NCBI GenBank assembly: GCA_963724495.1 | Contig: CAVRUZ010000005.1 | Coordinates: forward strand, 62,001-126,000 | Origin: CAVRUZ01 sp963724495 | GTDB taxonomy: Bacteria > Actinomycetota > Actinomycetes > Propionibacteriales > DAIQRJ01 | DNA length: 64,000 bases | Direction: 5' to 3' | In this document: piece by piece, positions 43,767-52,507 of the stretch | Layout: each line of letters starts with the position of its first letter | Numbering within the stretch: position 1 is the stretch's first letter | The notes under the pieces: generated by a model | The model's database searches: none | What the model saw: the letters and a program-made list of their open reading frames with translations, nothing else | What the model was told of the DNA's origin: nothing | Made by a program: the position numbers and the translations under genes

Positions 43767-43990
43767 GGATTTGACTCCTATTCACGACCTGGCCTCCCAG
43801 CGGCAGGGCGCGGGATCCAGCGAAGGGTTCTTGGAAACGGCCGCCCTGCCGGGGTGCAGGGCGTTCAAACATCCTGGCCGGTCGCTGCGAACAGATTGTC
43901 CGACTTCGGCCGATCCGATGCGCAGCCTAGCGGCGCAGCAGCAGATAACGCCCGTTCTGCCGGGATTGTGCCCCGAGTCACGCTAGGAGC
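43767..43990. other. Gap upstream of the crystallin-like gene
   Basis: 224 bp from the start of the crystallin-like gene to the tandem repeat. No dyad or -10 could be assigned with confidence and no coding frame is supported. Confidence 0.35.
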
Positions 43991-44280
43991 CATACATGCA
44001 GGCCGACCGGGCAAACCGGACGCTGCCGAACAAACCGGCCGCCGAACCACGCCGCTGCATGCCTCGCGCGAGGCGCCGCGCCGCGGACCATCCGGCCGCC
44101 GAACCGCCGGCTGCATGCGCGAGGGCCGCCGCGCCGCCGCGCGCCGACCAGCCTGGCCGCCATACATGCAGTCCGACCGGGCAAACCGGACGTTGCAGAA
44201 CAAACCGGCCGCCGAACCACGCCGGCTGCATGCCTCGCGCGAGAGCCGCCGCGCCGCCGCGCGCCGGCCAGCCTGAACCC
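43991..44280. repeat. GC-rich tandem duplication (170-bp period)
   Basis: CATACATGCAG begins at 43991 and again at 44161, and both are followed by the same CCGACCGGGCAAACCGGACG. A shared block starting CCGGCCGCCGAAC, with GCTGCATGC and CGCGCGAG, occurs three times (about 44036, 44092, 44207), so the layout is A-B-B'-A-B. It lies between the crystallin-like gene and the E2 stop at 44286. ORFs inside it (both strands) are low-complexity Ala/Arg/Pro and are not believable genes. Role unknown; strong secondary structure is expected. Confidence 0.7.
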
Positions 44281-44285
44281 CTGCG

Positions 44286-45722
44286 TCAGGCCAGGATCAG
44301 CGTCGCCCCGGGGTCGTTCAGGATGGCGGCCATGTCAGCAAGGAAGGCGGATCCCTCGGCACCGTCGACCATCCGATGATCGAACGAGAGGGCCAGCGTG
44401 GTCACCCAGCGTGGCTCGATCCTGTCGTCGACCACCCACGGCTTCTTCGCGATGTTGCCGAGCGCGAGGATGCCGGCCTCCCCTGGGTTGAGGATCGGGG
44501 TACCGCCGTCGATCCCGAACACCCCGATGTTGGTGATCGTGAAGGTGCCGCCGGTCTGCTGGTTCGGCTGGGTCTTTCCCGCCCGTGCTGTCGCGGTGAG
44601 CTCGCTGAGTGCCTTGGCCAGGTCGTAGGTGGACAACGCGTCCGCATCGGTGATCACCGGCACCAACAGGCCGCGCGGAGTGTCGGCCGCGATCCCGAGG
44701 TTCACGTAGCCCTTGCGGACGATCTGGCCGGCCCCCTCGTCCCAGGTGGAGTTCAGCTCGGGGTTGCGCCGAAGGGCTAGGCACACCGCCCTGGCGACGA
44801 GCACGGTCGGCGTGATGCGGACGTCGCGGAACATCCGCATGCCCTTCATCTTGTCGACGAGTTCGACCAGGCGGGTGACGTCGACCTCGGTCCACTCGGT
44901 GACGTGCGGCGCGGTGAAGGCGCTGCGCACCATCGCCTGCGCGGTGGCGCGGCGGATGCCCTTCACGTCGATGCGGGTCTCCCCGCGTTCGGCCAGGAAG
45001 CCCGACCAGCCTCGCGCAGTGCCGCCGGACCCGTCGCCGTTCCCGCTGCCCGCAGCGGCCGTAGCGGCGGCCGTGACGTCGTCCTGACTGACCGTGCCGT
45101 CCGGGCCGGTAGGGGTGATCTCGGCAAGGTTCACGCCGAGGTCCTTGGCGAGCTTGCGGACCGAGGGCTTGGCCAGGGCCCGCGCGTTGGTCGACTCCCC
45201 GCCGGGCTGACCGGTCGGCTCAGCGGCGGTCACGGCCGGTGCGCCGCCCGCAGTGTCCACCGATGCCGGATGCGGTGGAGCGACCGCGAGGGTCGCGGCC
45301 GCCGTCTTTCGCGGGCGCCTGGTGGCGCGGCTCCCTCTTGGGCCACTGCCGACCAACGTCTGCTGATGTTCCTGGGCGTCGGCTGCCGCGCCCTCGCTCT
45401 CGGTGGGAGCCTCGACGGCACTCACGCTCGCAGCCTGCTTCTCTCCCGCGGTCTGGGTCCCGCTCGAGGAAGGCTCGTCGCTCGCGTCGCCGATGGCGAT
45501 CAGGTCGGTCCCGACCTCGATCATCTGGCCTTCGTCCACGAGCAGCGCCTGCACGACTCCGGCGTACGGGCTCGGCAACTCGACGACCGACTTGGCGGTC
45601 TCGACCTCGATGAGCACGTCGTTGACCGCGACCGTGTCGCCCACCTGCACGCGCCAGGCCACGACCTCGGCCTCGGTGAGGCCCTCGCCCACGTCGGGGA
45701 GTGCGAAGCGTTCGCTCGCCAC
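44286..45722 (-). CDS. Dihydrolipoamide acyltransferase, E2 component of 2-oxoacid dehydrogenase
   Basis: 478 aa. One lipoyl domain (RFALPDVGEGLTEAEVVAWR; lipoyl Lys in VETAKSVVELPS), an Ala/Pro/Thr linker, an E3-binding domain (AKPSVRKLAKDLGVNLAEIT), then the catalytic domain with AQAMVRSAFTAPHVTEWTEV and DHRMVDGAEGSAFLADMAAI (DHRxxDG catalytic His). Start GTG 45722 has AGGAG upstream. Transfers acyl groups to CoA. With E1alpha and E1beta upstream it forms a branched-chain or pyruvate dehydrogenase core; E3 is elsewhere. Confidence 0.92.
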   Translation of the reverse strand: MASERFALPDVGEGLTEAEVVAWRVQVGDTVAVNDVLIEVETAKSVVELPSPYAGVVQALLVDEGQMIEVGTDLIAIGDASDEPSSSGTQTAGEKQAASVSAVEAPTESEGAAADAQEHQQTLVGSGPRGSRATRRPRKTAAATLAVAPPHPASVDTAGGAPAVTAAEPTGQPGGESTNARALAKPSVRKLAKDLGVNLAEITPTGPDGTVSQDDVTAAATAAAGSGNGDGSGGTARGWSGFLAERGETRIDVKGIRRATAQAMVRSAFTAPHVTEWTEVDVTRLVELVDKMKGMRMFRDVRITPTVLVARAVCLALRRNPELNSTWDEGAGQIVRKGYVNLGIAADTPRGLLVPVITDADALSTYDLAKALSELTATARAGKTQPNQQTGGTFTITNIGVFGIDGGTPILNPGEAGILALGNIAKKPWVVDDRIEPRWVTTLALSFDHRMVDGAEGSAFLADMAAILNDPGATLILA

Positions 45723-45799
45723 CAGTTGCTCCTGTCTGTGCAGTGGATCCGTCAACGGCTGCCGGCTACGTAGCCGGGACCCTCGTCAGCGGAAGTCCA

Positions 45800-46789
45800 T
45801 CAGTACCTGAGGATCCGGTCGACACCGTCGAGGACCCGGTCGAGGTTGGGCAGGTACTCCTCCTCGACCTTCGACGGCGGGTAGGTCATGTCGAGACCGG
45901 TGACCCGCATCACCGGAGCCTCCAGGGAGTAGAAGCAGGCCTCGCTCAGCCGTGCCGCGATCTCCGCTCCGATGCCGGCGGTGCGAGGTGCCTCGTGGAC
46001 GACGATCACCCTGCCGGTCTTGCGGACAGAGGTCTCGAGCGTGGGGTAGTCGATGGGTGCCAGCGAGCGCAGATCGATCACCTCGGCCGACCTGCCCTCG
46101 TCGGACAGCACGTCCGCGGCCTTGAGCAGGGTCGAGATCGTAGGTCCGAACCCGATGAGCGTCACCAGCTGTCCTGGCCGAAGCACGGCTGCCTGATCGA
46201 GACGCGTCGGCGCGGCGTCCAGCGGGGCCTCGGGGTCGACCTCGCCGCGGCCGGAGTGGTACTGGCGCTTGGGTTCGAAGAACAGCACGGGATCGGGTGA
46301 CTCGATGGCCTGCTGGATCATCCAGTAGGCATCGGCCGGGTTCGACGGCGTCACCATGCGCAGACCCGGCACCGGCGCGAAGTGCGCCTCTGGCGACTCC
46401 GCGTGATGTTCGATGGCGCCGATGCCACCGCCGCAGGGCACCCGGATGACGATCGGTGCGGTGACACCACCGCGGCTTCGCGCCCTCAACTTCGCAGCCT
46501 GGTTGACGATCTGGTCATAGGCCGGGAAGACGAAGCCGTCGAACTGGATCTCGCAGACCGTCCGGTACCCCCGCATCGCCATCCCGATGGCTGTTCCCAC
46601 GATGCCGGCCTCGGCCAGTGGGGAGTCCATGACCCGCTTGGCGCCGAAGCGCTCCTGCAGCCCGTCGGTCACGCGGAAGACGCCCCCGAGCCGGCCGATG
46701 TCCTGACCGAGCATGACGACCTTGTCGTCGCCCGCCATCGCGTTGGCGAGTCCGGCATTGAGGGCCTTGGCCATCGTCAGCTGAGCCAT
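45800..46789 (-). CDS. 2-oxoacid dehydrogenase E1 component, beta subunit
   Basis: 329 aa, normal length. MAQLTMAKALNAGLANAMAG, KVVMLGQDIGRLGGVFRVTD, VMDSPLAEAGIVGTAIGMAM, FDGFVFPAYDQIVNQAAKLR and TPIVIRVPCGGGIGAIEHHA-like segments define the family (the catalytic His region in EHHAESPEAHF). ATG 46789 overlaps the E1alpha TGA. Pairs with E1alpha to decarboxylate a 2-oxoacid with ThDP. Confidence 0.94.
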   Translation of the reverse strand: MAQLTMAKALNAGLANAMAGDDKVVMLGQDIGRLGGVFRVTDGLQERFGAKRVMDSPLAEAGIVGTAIGMAMRGYRTVCEIQFDGFVFPAYDQIVNQAAKLRARSRGGVTAPIVIRVPCGGGIGAIEHHAESPEAHFAPVPGLRMVTPSNPADAYWMIQQAIESPDPVLFFEPKRQYHSGRGEVDPEAPLDAAPTRLDQAAVLRPGQLVTLIGFGPTISTLLKAADVLSDEGRSAEVIDLRSLAPIDYPTLETSVRKTGRVIVVHEAPRTAGIGAEIAARLSEACFYSLEAPVMRVTGLDMTYPPSKVEEEYLPNLDRVLDGVDRILRY

Positions 46790-48123
46790 CAGGCGTCCGA
46801 TCCGAACGAGGAGAGGTAGGACTCCATCGCGCTCTTCTCCGCGGCCAGCCCGGGCGGCAGTTCGGCGAAGACATCCGCGTACAGATCGGTGAGGACGGGC
46901 TCCGGCAGCGCGAGGACGCGAGCCCGCACATCAGCAGCCATGGCGTCGCCTTCTGCCTTCACCTGATCGAAGAAGTCGTCGCCGGTGTCAGCATGCTTAC
47001 GCAGGTGCGCCTCGAGCCGGGCAAGCGGGTCGCGCGCGAGCCAGTACTCCTCCTCGACCTTCTCCCGGTACCTGGACGGGTCGTCGGCCGTCGTGTGGGC
47101 CCCGACCCGGAACGTGAACGCCTCGATCAACGTGGGCCCGCCGCCGGAGCGCGCCCGTTCGACGGCCTCTTCGGTCACGGCCCGGACCGCCAGTACGTCG
47201 TTGCCGTCGACGCGGACGCCGGGGAAGCCGAATCCCTCCGCCCGGCGGTACAGCGGACCCTTGTACTGGTTGGACGTCGGAACCGAGATCGCCCATTGGT
47301 TGTTCTGGATCAGGAACACCACCGGCGCGTTGAACACCGCGGCGTAGTTCATCGCTTCGCTGACGTGACCTTCGCTGGAGCCGCCGTCGCCGAGGCAGCA
47401 CAGCACCACTTCGTCCGAGCCGTCGAGGTTGACCGCCATGCCGTAGCCGACGGCCTGCAACGTCTGCGCACCGACGACGATCGAGTAGAGGCCGAAGCGG
47501 TGCTTGTGGACGTCCCAGGAGGTGTGCTCGACCCCGCGGAACATCCGGAAGACGTCCATCGGGTCCATCCCCTTGGCCATCGCCATCGCGAGCTCGCGAT
47601 AGGACGGGTAGACGAAGTCGGTGTCGCGAAGGGCGTGGACGGCACCGATCTGGGCGGCCTCCTGACCGTGCAGCGGCGCCCAGAGACACAGCTGGCCCTG
47701 GCGCTGCAGGTTTGTGCCCTCGAGGTCGATCCTGCGACCGAGTGCCATGTCGCGGTACATCGCGCGCAGTGCGCCGGCGTCGAGGTCGCTGTCGTAGTCC
47801 GCGTGCTCGACGCGCTCGCCGTCGGGAGAAAGGAGCCGGACCATCGGCTCGTCGCGGCCGGGATCCGGGAACACTGCTTCTGAGGGCGGCACTGCTTCTG
47901 CGGGCGGCACTGCTTCTGAGGGCGGCACTGCCGGTGCCGATGCTGCGGTTGGCGCTCCCTCGTCCGCGGCTGCGGAAGTCGGGTCCGTGACTGCGGTCGT
48001 CGGGTCCGCCGATGCGTCGGAACCAGCGGGCCCGGTCGGCTGCACGTCCGCGGTTGCCCTGGTCAGGTCCGCAGCCCGGTCGTCACCTGGTGTGGTGTCC
48101 GGGTCGGCTGCCGTCCGGGTCAC
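46789..48123 (-). CDS. 2-oxoacid dehydrogenase E1 component, alpha subunit
   Basis: 444 aa with an unusual N-terminal extension of about 93 residues rich in Ala/Pro/Asp/Thr, ending in three VPPxEA repeats; family proteins start near MVRLLSPDGERVEHADYDSD (ATG 47844), so that may be the true start. Core: MYRDMALGRRIDLEGTNLQR, WAPLHGQEAAQIGAVHALRD, VVLCCLGDGGSSEGHVSEAM (ThDP GDG...) and IQNNQWAISVPTSNQYKG (NN motif). The first gene of the operon E1alpha-E1beta-E2. Catalyses decarboxylation of a branched-chain or other 2-oxoacid. Confidence 0.9.
   Translation of the reverse strand: MTRTAADPDTTPGDDRAADLTRATADVQPTGPAGSDASADPTTAVTDPTSAAADEGAPTAASAPAVPPSEAVPPAEAVPPSEAVFPDPGRDEPMVRLLSPDGERVEHADYDSDLDAGALRAMYRDMALGRRIDLEGTNLQRQGQLCLWAPLHGQEAAQIGAVHALRDTDFVYPSYRELAMAMAKGMDPMDVFRMFRGVEHTSWDVHKHRFGLYSIVVGAQTLQAVGYGMAVNLDGSDEVVLCCLGDGGSSEGHVSEAMNYAAVFNAPVVFLIQNNQWAISVPTSNQYKGPLYRRAEGFGFPGVRVDGNDVLAVRAVTEEAVERARSGGGPTLIEAFTFRVGAHTTADDPSRYREKVEEEYWLARDPLARLEAHLRKHADTGDDFFDQVKAEGDAMAADVRARVLALPEPVLTDLYADVFAELPPGLAAEKSAMESYLSSFGSDA
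47872..47925. repeat. 18-bp minisatellite in the E1alpha leader
   Basis: Three 18-bp units (47872-47889, 47890-47907, 47908-47925), first and third identical, second with one change. In the coding frame each encodes one VPPxEA hexapeptide. Length can vary by unit slippage without shifting the frame. Confidence 0.75.
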
Positions 48124-48251
48124 GCTGGCTCCCTCCGCCGCAACGCGTCGAAGGGCGGAGCGGCTTCGCCACAGTACGCGCCGGCCCCGGGTCGGCCGCC
48201 CGATCCAGCCGACAGCCGCCGATGTCCGCGCTCAGCACCGGAAAAAGTGAT

Positions 48252-48273
48252 ACTGCGCAGTGTACGAGCGTAC
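48252..48273. promoter_or_regulatory. Adjacent palindromes upstream of the dehydrogenase operon
   Basis: ACTGCGCAGT (48252-48261, perfect) and GTACG-AG-CGTAC (48262-48273, perfect) lie back to back, 130-150 bp upstream of the annotated E1alpha start. Likely regulator sites for the dehydrogenase operon; family not identified. Confidence 0.45.
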
Positions 48274-48313
48274 GGACGGCGGCGTGCGGCCACGCACGCT
48301 CGATGTCGCGAGC

Positions 48314-48341
48314 GGCCTCCCAGGGGCCACCCCGGGAGGCC
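48314..48341 (-). terminator. Hairpin after the ABC exporter operon
   Basis: GGCCTCCC (48314-48321) and GGGAGGCC (48334-48341), perfect 8-bp arms with a 12-base loop, ends eight bases past the exporter stop at 48349 (reading minus). A plausible terminator. Confidence 0.55.
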
Positions 48342-48348
48342 TCCAGGC

Positions 48349-50268
48349 TCAGGCCAGGGAGTCTTCCCAGGCCTGGTGCAGGTGGGCGTACTGCCCACCG
48401 CCCTGGATCAGTTCCTCGGGAGAGCCGTCCTCGACGAGCCGCCCATCCATCATCACCAGCACCCGGTCGGCGATCTCCACGGTCGTCAATCGGTGGGCGA
48501 TGATCAGGGCGGTGCGCTTGGACAGGATCGTGCGGAGGGCCTGCTGCACGAGCCGCTCGCTGGGCACGTCGAGCGACGAGGTCGCCTCGTCCAGGATCAG
48601 CACGTCGGGATCGGCGAGGAAGGCTCTCGCGAAGGCCACCAGCTGCCGCTGGCCCGCGCTCAGCCGGCCGCCGCGCTTGGCCACATCGGTGTCGTAGCCG
48701 TGCGGCAGCGCCTCGATGAACGTGTGCGCACCGATCGCATGCGCCGCCGCGTGCACTTCCTCGTCGGTTGCGTCGGGCTTGCCGATGCGGATGTTCTCGG
48801 CCACCGTGCCGGTGAAGAGGAAGTTCTCCTGCGTCACCATCACGATGTGCTGGCGCAGCTCCTCCTCGGTCAGCTCGCGCAGATCGACGCCGTCCAGGCG
48901 GACCGATCCCGACGTGGGGTCGTAGAACCGGGACACGAGCTTGGCCAGAGTGGTCTTGCCCGCACCGGTGGCGCCAACCAGCGCGATGGTCTGGCCTGCT
49001 GGGATGTGCAGGTCGAGTTCGTGCAGCACTGGCCGATCGGCGACATAGGAGAACTCGACCGAGTCGAAGTCCACCCGCCCCTTCGCGTCGATCTCCTTCG
49101 GCTTGTCCGGATCGGGAACGCCGAGCGGCTCCTCGAGCACGCCGGACAGCTTCTCCAGAGCCGCACTCGCCGACTGGAAGGTGTTGTAGAACTGGCTGAT
49201 GTCCTGCATGGGCTCGAAGAACTGACGCAGGTAGAGCAGGAACGCAGCCAGGACCCCGACGGTGACCTCACCCTCGATGGCCAGGAAGCCGCCATACAGC
49301 AGCACCACCGCGATGGTGGCGTTGCCGATGAACTTGATCGAGGGCATGAACACCGACACCAGCCGGAACGAGTCCAGGTTGGCCTCGCGGTAGCTGTCGT
49401 TGACGTCCTCGAAGATCTCGCCGTTGCGCTTCTCGCGCCGGAAGGCCTGTACCGCCTTGATTCCCTGCATCGACTCGACGAAGTGCACGATCACCGCGGC
49501 GACCGTTTCACGGGTGCGCCGGTAGACCACGGTGGACCGCTTGCGGAACCACATGGTCACGATCGCGAGCAGCGGGAAGCTGATCAGGGTGACCAGGCCC
49601 AGCTTCACGTCGAGCGTGAGCAGCAGGATCGCGGTACCGACCAACGTCAGCACGGCGCTGACCAGACCGTCGAAACCGTTGGTGAGCAGTTCCTGGATCG
49701 CGTCGACGTCGGACGTCTGGCGCGACACCACCCGGCCGGACGTGTACTTCTCGTGGAAGGACAGGTCGAGCTTCTGGAACCGGCGGAACACCCGCCGGCG
49801 CAGCGTCAGCAGGATGTTCTGGCCGATGCGTCCGGACACGTTGAGGAACAGCACCCGGGTGCTGGCCTGCAACGTGGCGGCCACGGCGAGCGCGATGACG
49901 ACCTCGATCAGCCGCTGCGCACCTTCTCCGGCGATCATCGGCGGGATGCCGAAGTCGATCCCTTCCTTGACCAGGTAGGGAATCGCCAGCCGAGCTGCGT
50001 TCTCCACCACCACGATCGCGGTGAGGACGACGAGCCACTTCTTGTACGGGCGCAGCAGATCGCCCAGCAGGCGGCGGGAGCGGTCGCGGAGCTTGACCGA
50101 AGCTGTTGCCTGGATGTCCTCGCGGTTCTCCGCGTTCACCCCACGCCAGTCGCGCTCGGCGCGGTCCGCCGCCTTCTCCTCCTCCGACTTCTGCTCCTCG
50201 AGCGCCGCCTCGTCGGCCGCAACCTCCTCGGGCGTCCGGTCGGTGGTCCGATCGGTGGTGGTGGTCAT
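48349..50268 (-). CDS. ABC exporter half-transporter, canonical NBD
   Basis: 639 aa. An N-terminal charged cytoplasmic extension (TTTDRTTDRTPEEVAADEAA), then a six-TM exporter domain (LVVLTAIVVVENAARLAIPY) and an NBD: Walker A ALVGATGAGKTTLAKLVSRF, signature RLSAGQRQLVAFARAFL (LSAGQ), Walker B VLILDEATSSLDVPSE with catalytic Glu, H-loop ALIIAHRLTT. ATG 50268 overlaps the partner's stop (ATGA). The pair forms an asymmetric heterodimer, probably exporting drugs or lipids. Confidence 0.93.
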   Translation of the reverse strand: MTTTTDRTTDRTPEEVAADEAALEEQKSEEEKAADRAERDWRGVNAENREDIQATASVKLRDRSRRLLGDLLRPYKKWLVVLTAIVVVENAARLAIPYLVKEGIDFGIPPMIAGEGAQRLIEVVIALAVAATLQASTRVLFLNVSGRIGQNILLTLRRRVFRRFQKLDLSFHEKYTSGRVVSRQTSDVDAIQELLTNGFDGLVSAVLTLVGTAILLLTLDVKLGLVTLISFPLLAIVTMWFRKRSTVVYRRTRETVAAVIVHFVESMQGIKAVQAFRREKRNGEIFEDVNDSYREANLDSFRLVSVFMPSIKFIGNATIAVVLLYGGFLAIEGEVTVGVLAAFLLYLRQFFEPMQDISQFYNTFQSASAALEKLSGVLEEPLGVPDPDKPKEIDAKGRVDFDSVEFSYVADRPVLHELDLHIPAGQTIALVGATGAGKTTLAKLVSRFYDPTSGSVRLDGVDLRELTEEELRQHIVMVTQENFLFTGTVAENIRIGKPDATDEEVHAAAHAIGAHTFIEALPHGYDTDVAKRGGRLSAGQRQLVAFARAFLADPDVLILDEATSSLDVPSERLVQQALRTILSKRTALIIAHRLTTVEIADRVLVMMDGRLVEDGSPEELIQGGGQYAHLHQAWEDSLA

Positions 50269-52208
50269 GCGCTTGCCTCCTGCAGCTTGCGCTCGCGTTC
50301 GTGTTCGGCGTCGGCCAGCCGGCTGGGATCGCTCGAGTCGGCGTCGGCCGACAGCAGTTCCCGGTAGGCGGGCACGGTGGCCAGCAGCTCGCTGTGCCTG
50401 CCGACGTGAGTGATCGTGCCGTTCTGGAGCAGCGCGACCTTGTCGGCCAGCAGCACGGTGGATGCGCGGTGGGCGACGACGATCCCGGTGGCCTGCTCGA
50501 GGACGAGTCCGAGTGCCTCCTCGACCAGCGCCTCGGTCTCGACGTCCAGGGCGGACAGCGTGTCGTCGAGCACCAGGATCTTGGGTCGCGCGATCACGGC
50601 CCGTGCCAGTGCCAGGCGCTGCCGCTGGCCACCGGACAACGACAGGCCCTGCTCCCCGACGCGAGTGTCCAACCCCCACGGCAGCTCGTAGGCGAACGTT
50701 GCCTGTGCGACGCGGAGAGCTTCGTCGATCTCGGAGTCGGTGGCCTCGATCCGGCCGAGCGTGAGGTTCTCCCGCACGCTCATGGAGAACAGCGTCGGGT
50801 CCTCGAAGGCAGTCGCCACGATCCGGCGCAGTGCCGGCAGCGTCAGCTCCCGGATGTCCAGGCCGTCGACGGTGATCCGTCCGCCGGTGACGTCGTACAG
50901 ACGCGGGACCAGCGAGGTGAGCAGTGTCTTGCCGGTGCCCGTGGCGCCGACGACAGCGACGGTCTCGCCAGGCCGCACCTCGAGGTTCACGTGGCTGAGC
51001 ACGTCGACGTCGGAGTCGGGATAGCGGAACGACACGTCCTCGAAGCGCAGGAGGCCCTTGGCTCCTTGCAGTTCCTTGTCGCCGCCTTCGACCTCGGGCA
51101 GCGTGTCGAACGCTTCCAGGACCCGGTCGGCCGAGGCGCCGGCTTCCTGCGCCATCGCCATGATCCGGCCGAGCGAGGAGATCGGCCACACGAGCTGGAG
51201 CATCAGCGTCATGAACGCCACCAGCGTGCCGATGGTGATCTGGTTGCTTCCCGCGGCGTAGGCCCCGATCAGCAGCACCAGGACCAGCGTCATGTTCGGG
51301 ATGAACTCCAGCAGCGTCCAGAACCGCGCCGACACCCGGACCTTGGCAAGCGACGACTTGAGGACGGTCTGAGCGCCCCGGTCGAACCGCTCCTCCAGGT
51401 ACTTCCGCCGGCCGAACGCCTTGATGACGCGAATGCCGACCGCGCCTTCCTCGATCGTCGTGGCGAGGTCGCCGAGCTGGTCCTGGAGCGAACGGGAGAT
51501 GCGCCGATAGGTCGTCTCGAACTTGAGCGTGAGCCAGACCAGTGGAAGGCAGGACAGCAGGACGACCGCACCGAGCGGCCAGTACATGCGGAACAGCAGG
51601 ATCGTCACGGTGATCACCTGGGCGATGCTGGTGATCAGGAACACGACGCCGAACCCGCAGAACCGGCGGATCTGCGAGAGGTCGGTGGTGGCGCGCGACA
51701 GCAACTGCCCGCTCTGCCAGCGGCCGTGGAAGGCCATCGGCAGCTGCTGCAAGTGGTAGTAGAGGTCGTTGCGGATGTTGCTCTCGAGCCCCAACACGGC
51801 CTTGCTCTGGGTGAAGCGACGCACACCGAGGAGGAACGCCTCGATCGCGCCGAGCGCCAGAGCCAGCAGACCGAGGGCCCAGAGGCCGTCCGGATCCTTG
51901 TTGGCGATCGGCCCGTCGATGACGTGCTTGGTCACGATCGGGATCGCGATCGACGCCGCGGTGCCGATGAGGGCGACCGAGAGCATCAGGACCAACTGCC
52001 ACTTGAACGGGTAGAGGTAGCGGCGCATCCGGAACAGCGACGTGAACCGCCCGAAGCTGCGTCCACCCTGGTCGGGGCCGGGCACGACGTTGTTGGCGTC
52101 GTAGGCATAGGGGGCGTGCCCGACGGTGATCACCTTGGCGGCGGTCTCGGTCAGGGGAGTGGGGGTATCAGCAAGCTCTTCAGCGGAGGCAGTCGACATC
52201 TGCGGCAT
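50265..52208 (-). CDS. ABC exporter half-transporter, degenerate NBD
   Basis: 647 aa. Exporter TM domain (LVLMLSVALIGTAASIAIPI) and NBD: Walker A AVVGATGTGKTLLTSLVPRL, signature LSLSGGQRQRLALARAVI, Walker B KILVLDDTLSALDVE, in which the catalytic Glu is replaced by Asp (LDD for LDE), H-loop GIVVAHRAST. The weak Walker B here pairs with the variant LSAGQ of the partner, i.e. the degenerate site of a heterodimeric exporter such as TM287/288. Start ATG 52208 or 52199 (MSTASAEE). Confidence 0.92.
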   Translation of the reverse strand: MPQMSTASAEELADTPTPLTETAAKVITVGHAPYAYDANNVVPGPDQGGRSFGRFTSLFRMRRYLYPFKWQLVLMLSVALIGTAASIAIPIVTKHVIDGPIANKDPDGLWALGLLALALGAIEAFLLGVRRFTQSKAVLGLESNIRNDLYYHLQQLPMAFHGRWQSGQLLSRATTDLSQIRRFCGFGVVFLITSIAQVITVTILLFRMYWPLGAVVLLSCLPLVWLTLKFETTYRRISRSLQDQLGDLATTIEEGAVGIRVIKAFGRRKYLEERFDRGAQTVLKSSLAKVRVSARFWTLLEFIPNMTLVLVLLIGAYAAGSNQITIGTLVAFMTLMLQLVWPISSLGRIMAMAQEAGASADRVLEAFDTLPEVEGGDKELQGAKGLLRFEDVSFRYPDSDVDVLSHVNLEVRPGETVAVVGATGTGKTLLTSLVPRLYDVTGGRITVDGLDIRELTLPALRRIVATAFEDPTLFSMSVRENLTLGRIEATDSEIDEALRVAQATFAYELPWGLDTRVGEQGLSLSGGQRQRLALARAVIARPKILVLDDTLSALDVETEALVEEALGLVLEQATGIVVAHRASTVLLADKVALLQNGTITHVGRHSELLATVPAYRELLSADADSSDPSRLADAEHERERKLQEASA

Positions 52209-52329
52209 GGGTGCGGGAATTCACTCTCTCGTTGCGTGGTCGGCTCGTGCTGGAAATCGTCGTACCCGACACCACGGGGAGGGTGCTCGGCGCCTGGACG
52301 ACCCTGTCCGGCAGGGTCACAGCATATGC

Positions 52330-52353
52330 TTAGGCACGCTAACTAGTCCAGTT
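52330..52353. promoter_or_regulatory. Operator-like dyads in the exporter promoter
   Basis: TTAG-GCACG-CTAA (52330-52342) and overlapping AACT-AGTCC-AGTT (52341-52353), about 122 bp upstream of the exporter start. On the minus strand TATGCT (52321-52326) may be the -10. AT-rich TTAG/CTAA dyads of this shape suggest a MarR- or metal-regulator-type repressor, but none is encoded next to the operon. Confidence 0.4.
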
Positions 52354-52507
52354 CATTAGCTAGAGCAACGACCCTGCAGCCACACTTGTTCCTGGCGTGG
52401 CGGATTCGGCTATGCAGGGCACAACATCGTCGGTGCTAGCGCCGAAGAGATGCCGATCCAGCTGGCGAGACCGTCGCCGCGGACCGGGTCAGCCCACCTC
52501 ATTCAGA

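Noticed and set aside
43991..44280. CRISPR array
   Set aside because: Repeats are long (170-bp period), few and without regular unique spacers; no cas gene nearby.
43978..44379. Small ORFs in the tandem-repeat region
   Set aside because: Low-complexity Ala/Arg/Pro readings on both strands created by the repeat.
48247..52346. Two long plus-strand ORFs (706 and 746 aa) opposite the ABC exporter
   Set aside because: High-GC shadows of the exporter genes; no recognised domain or start signal.
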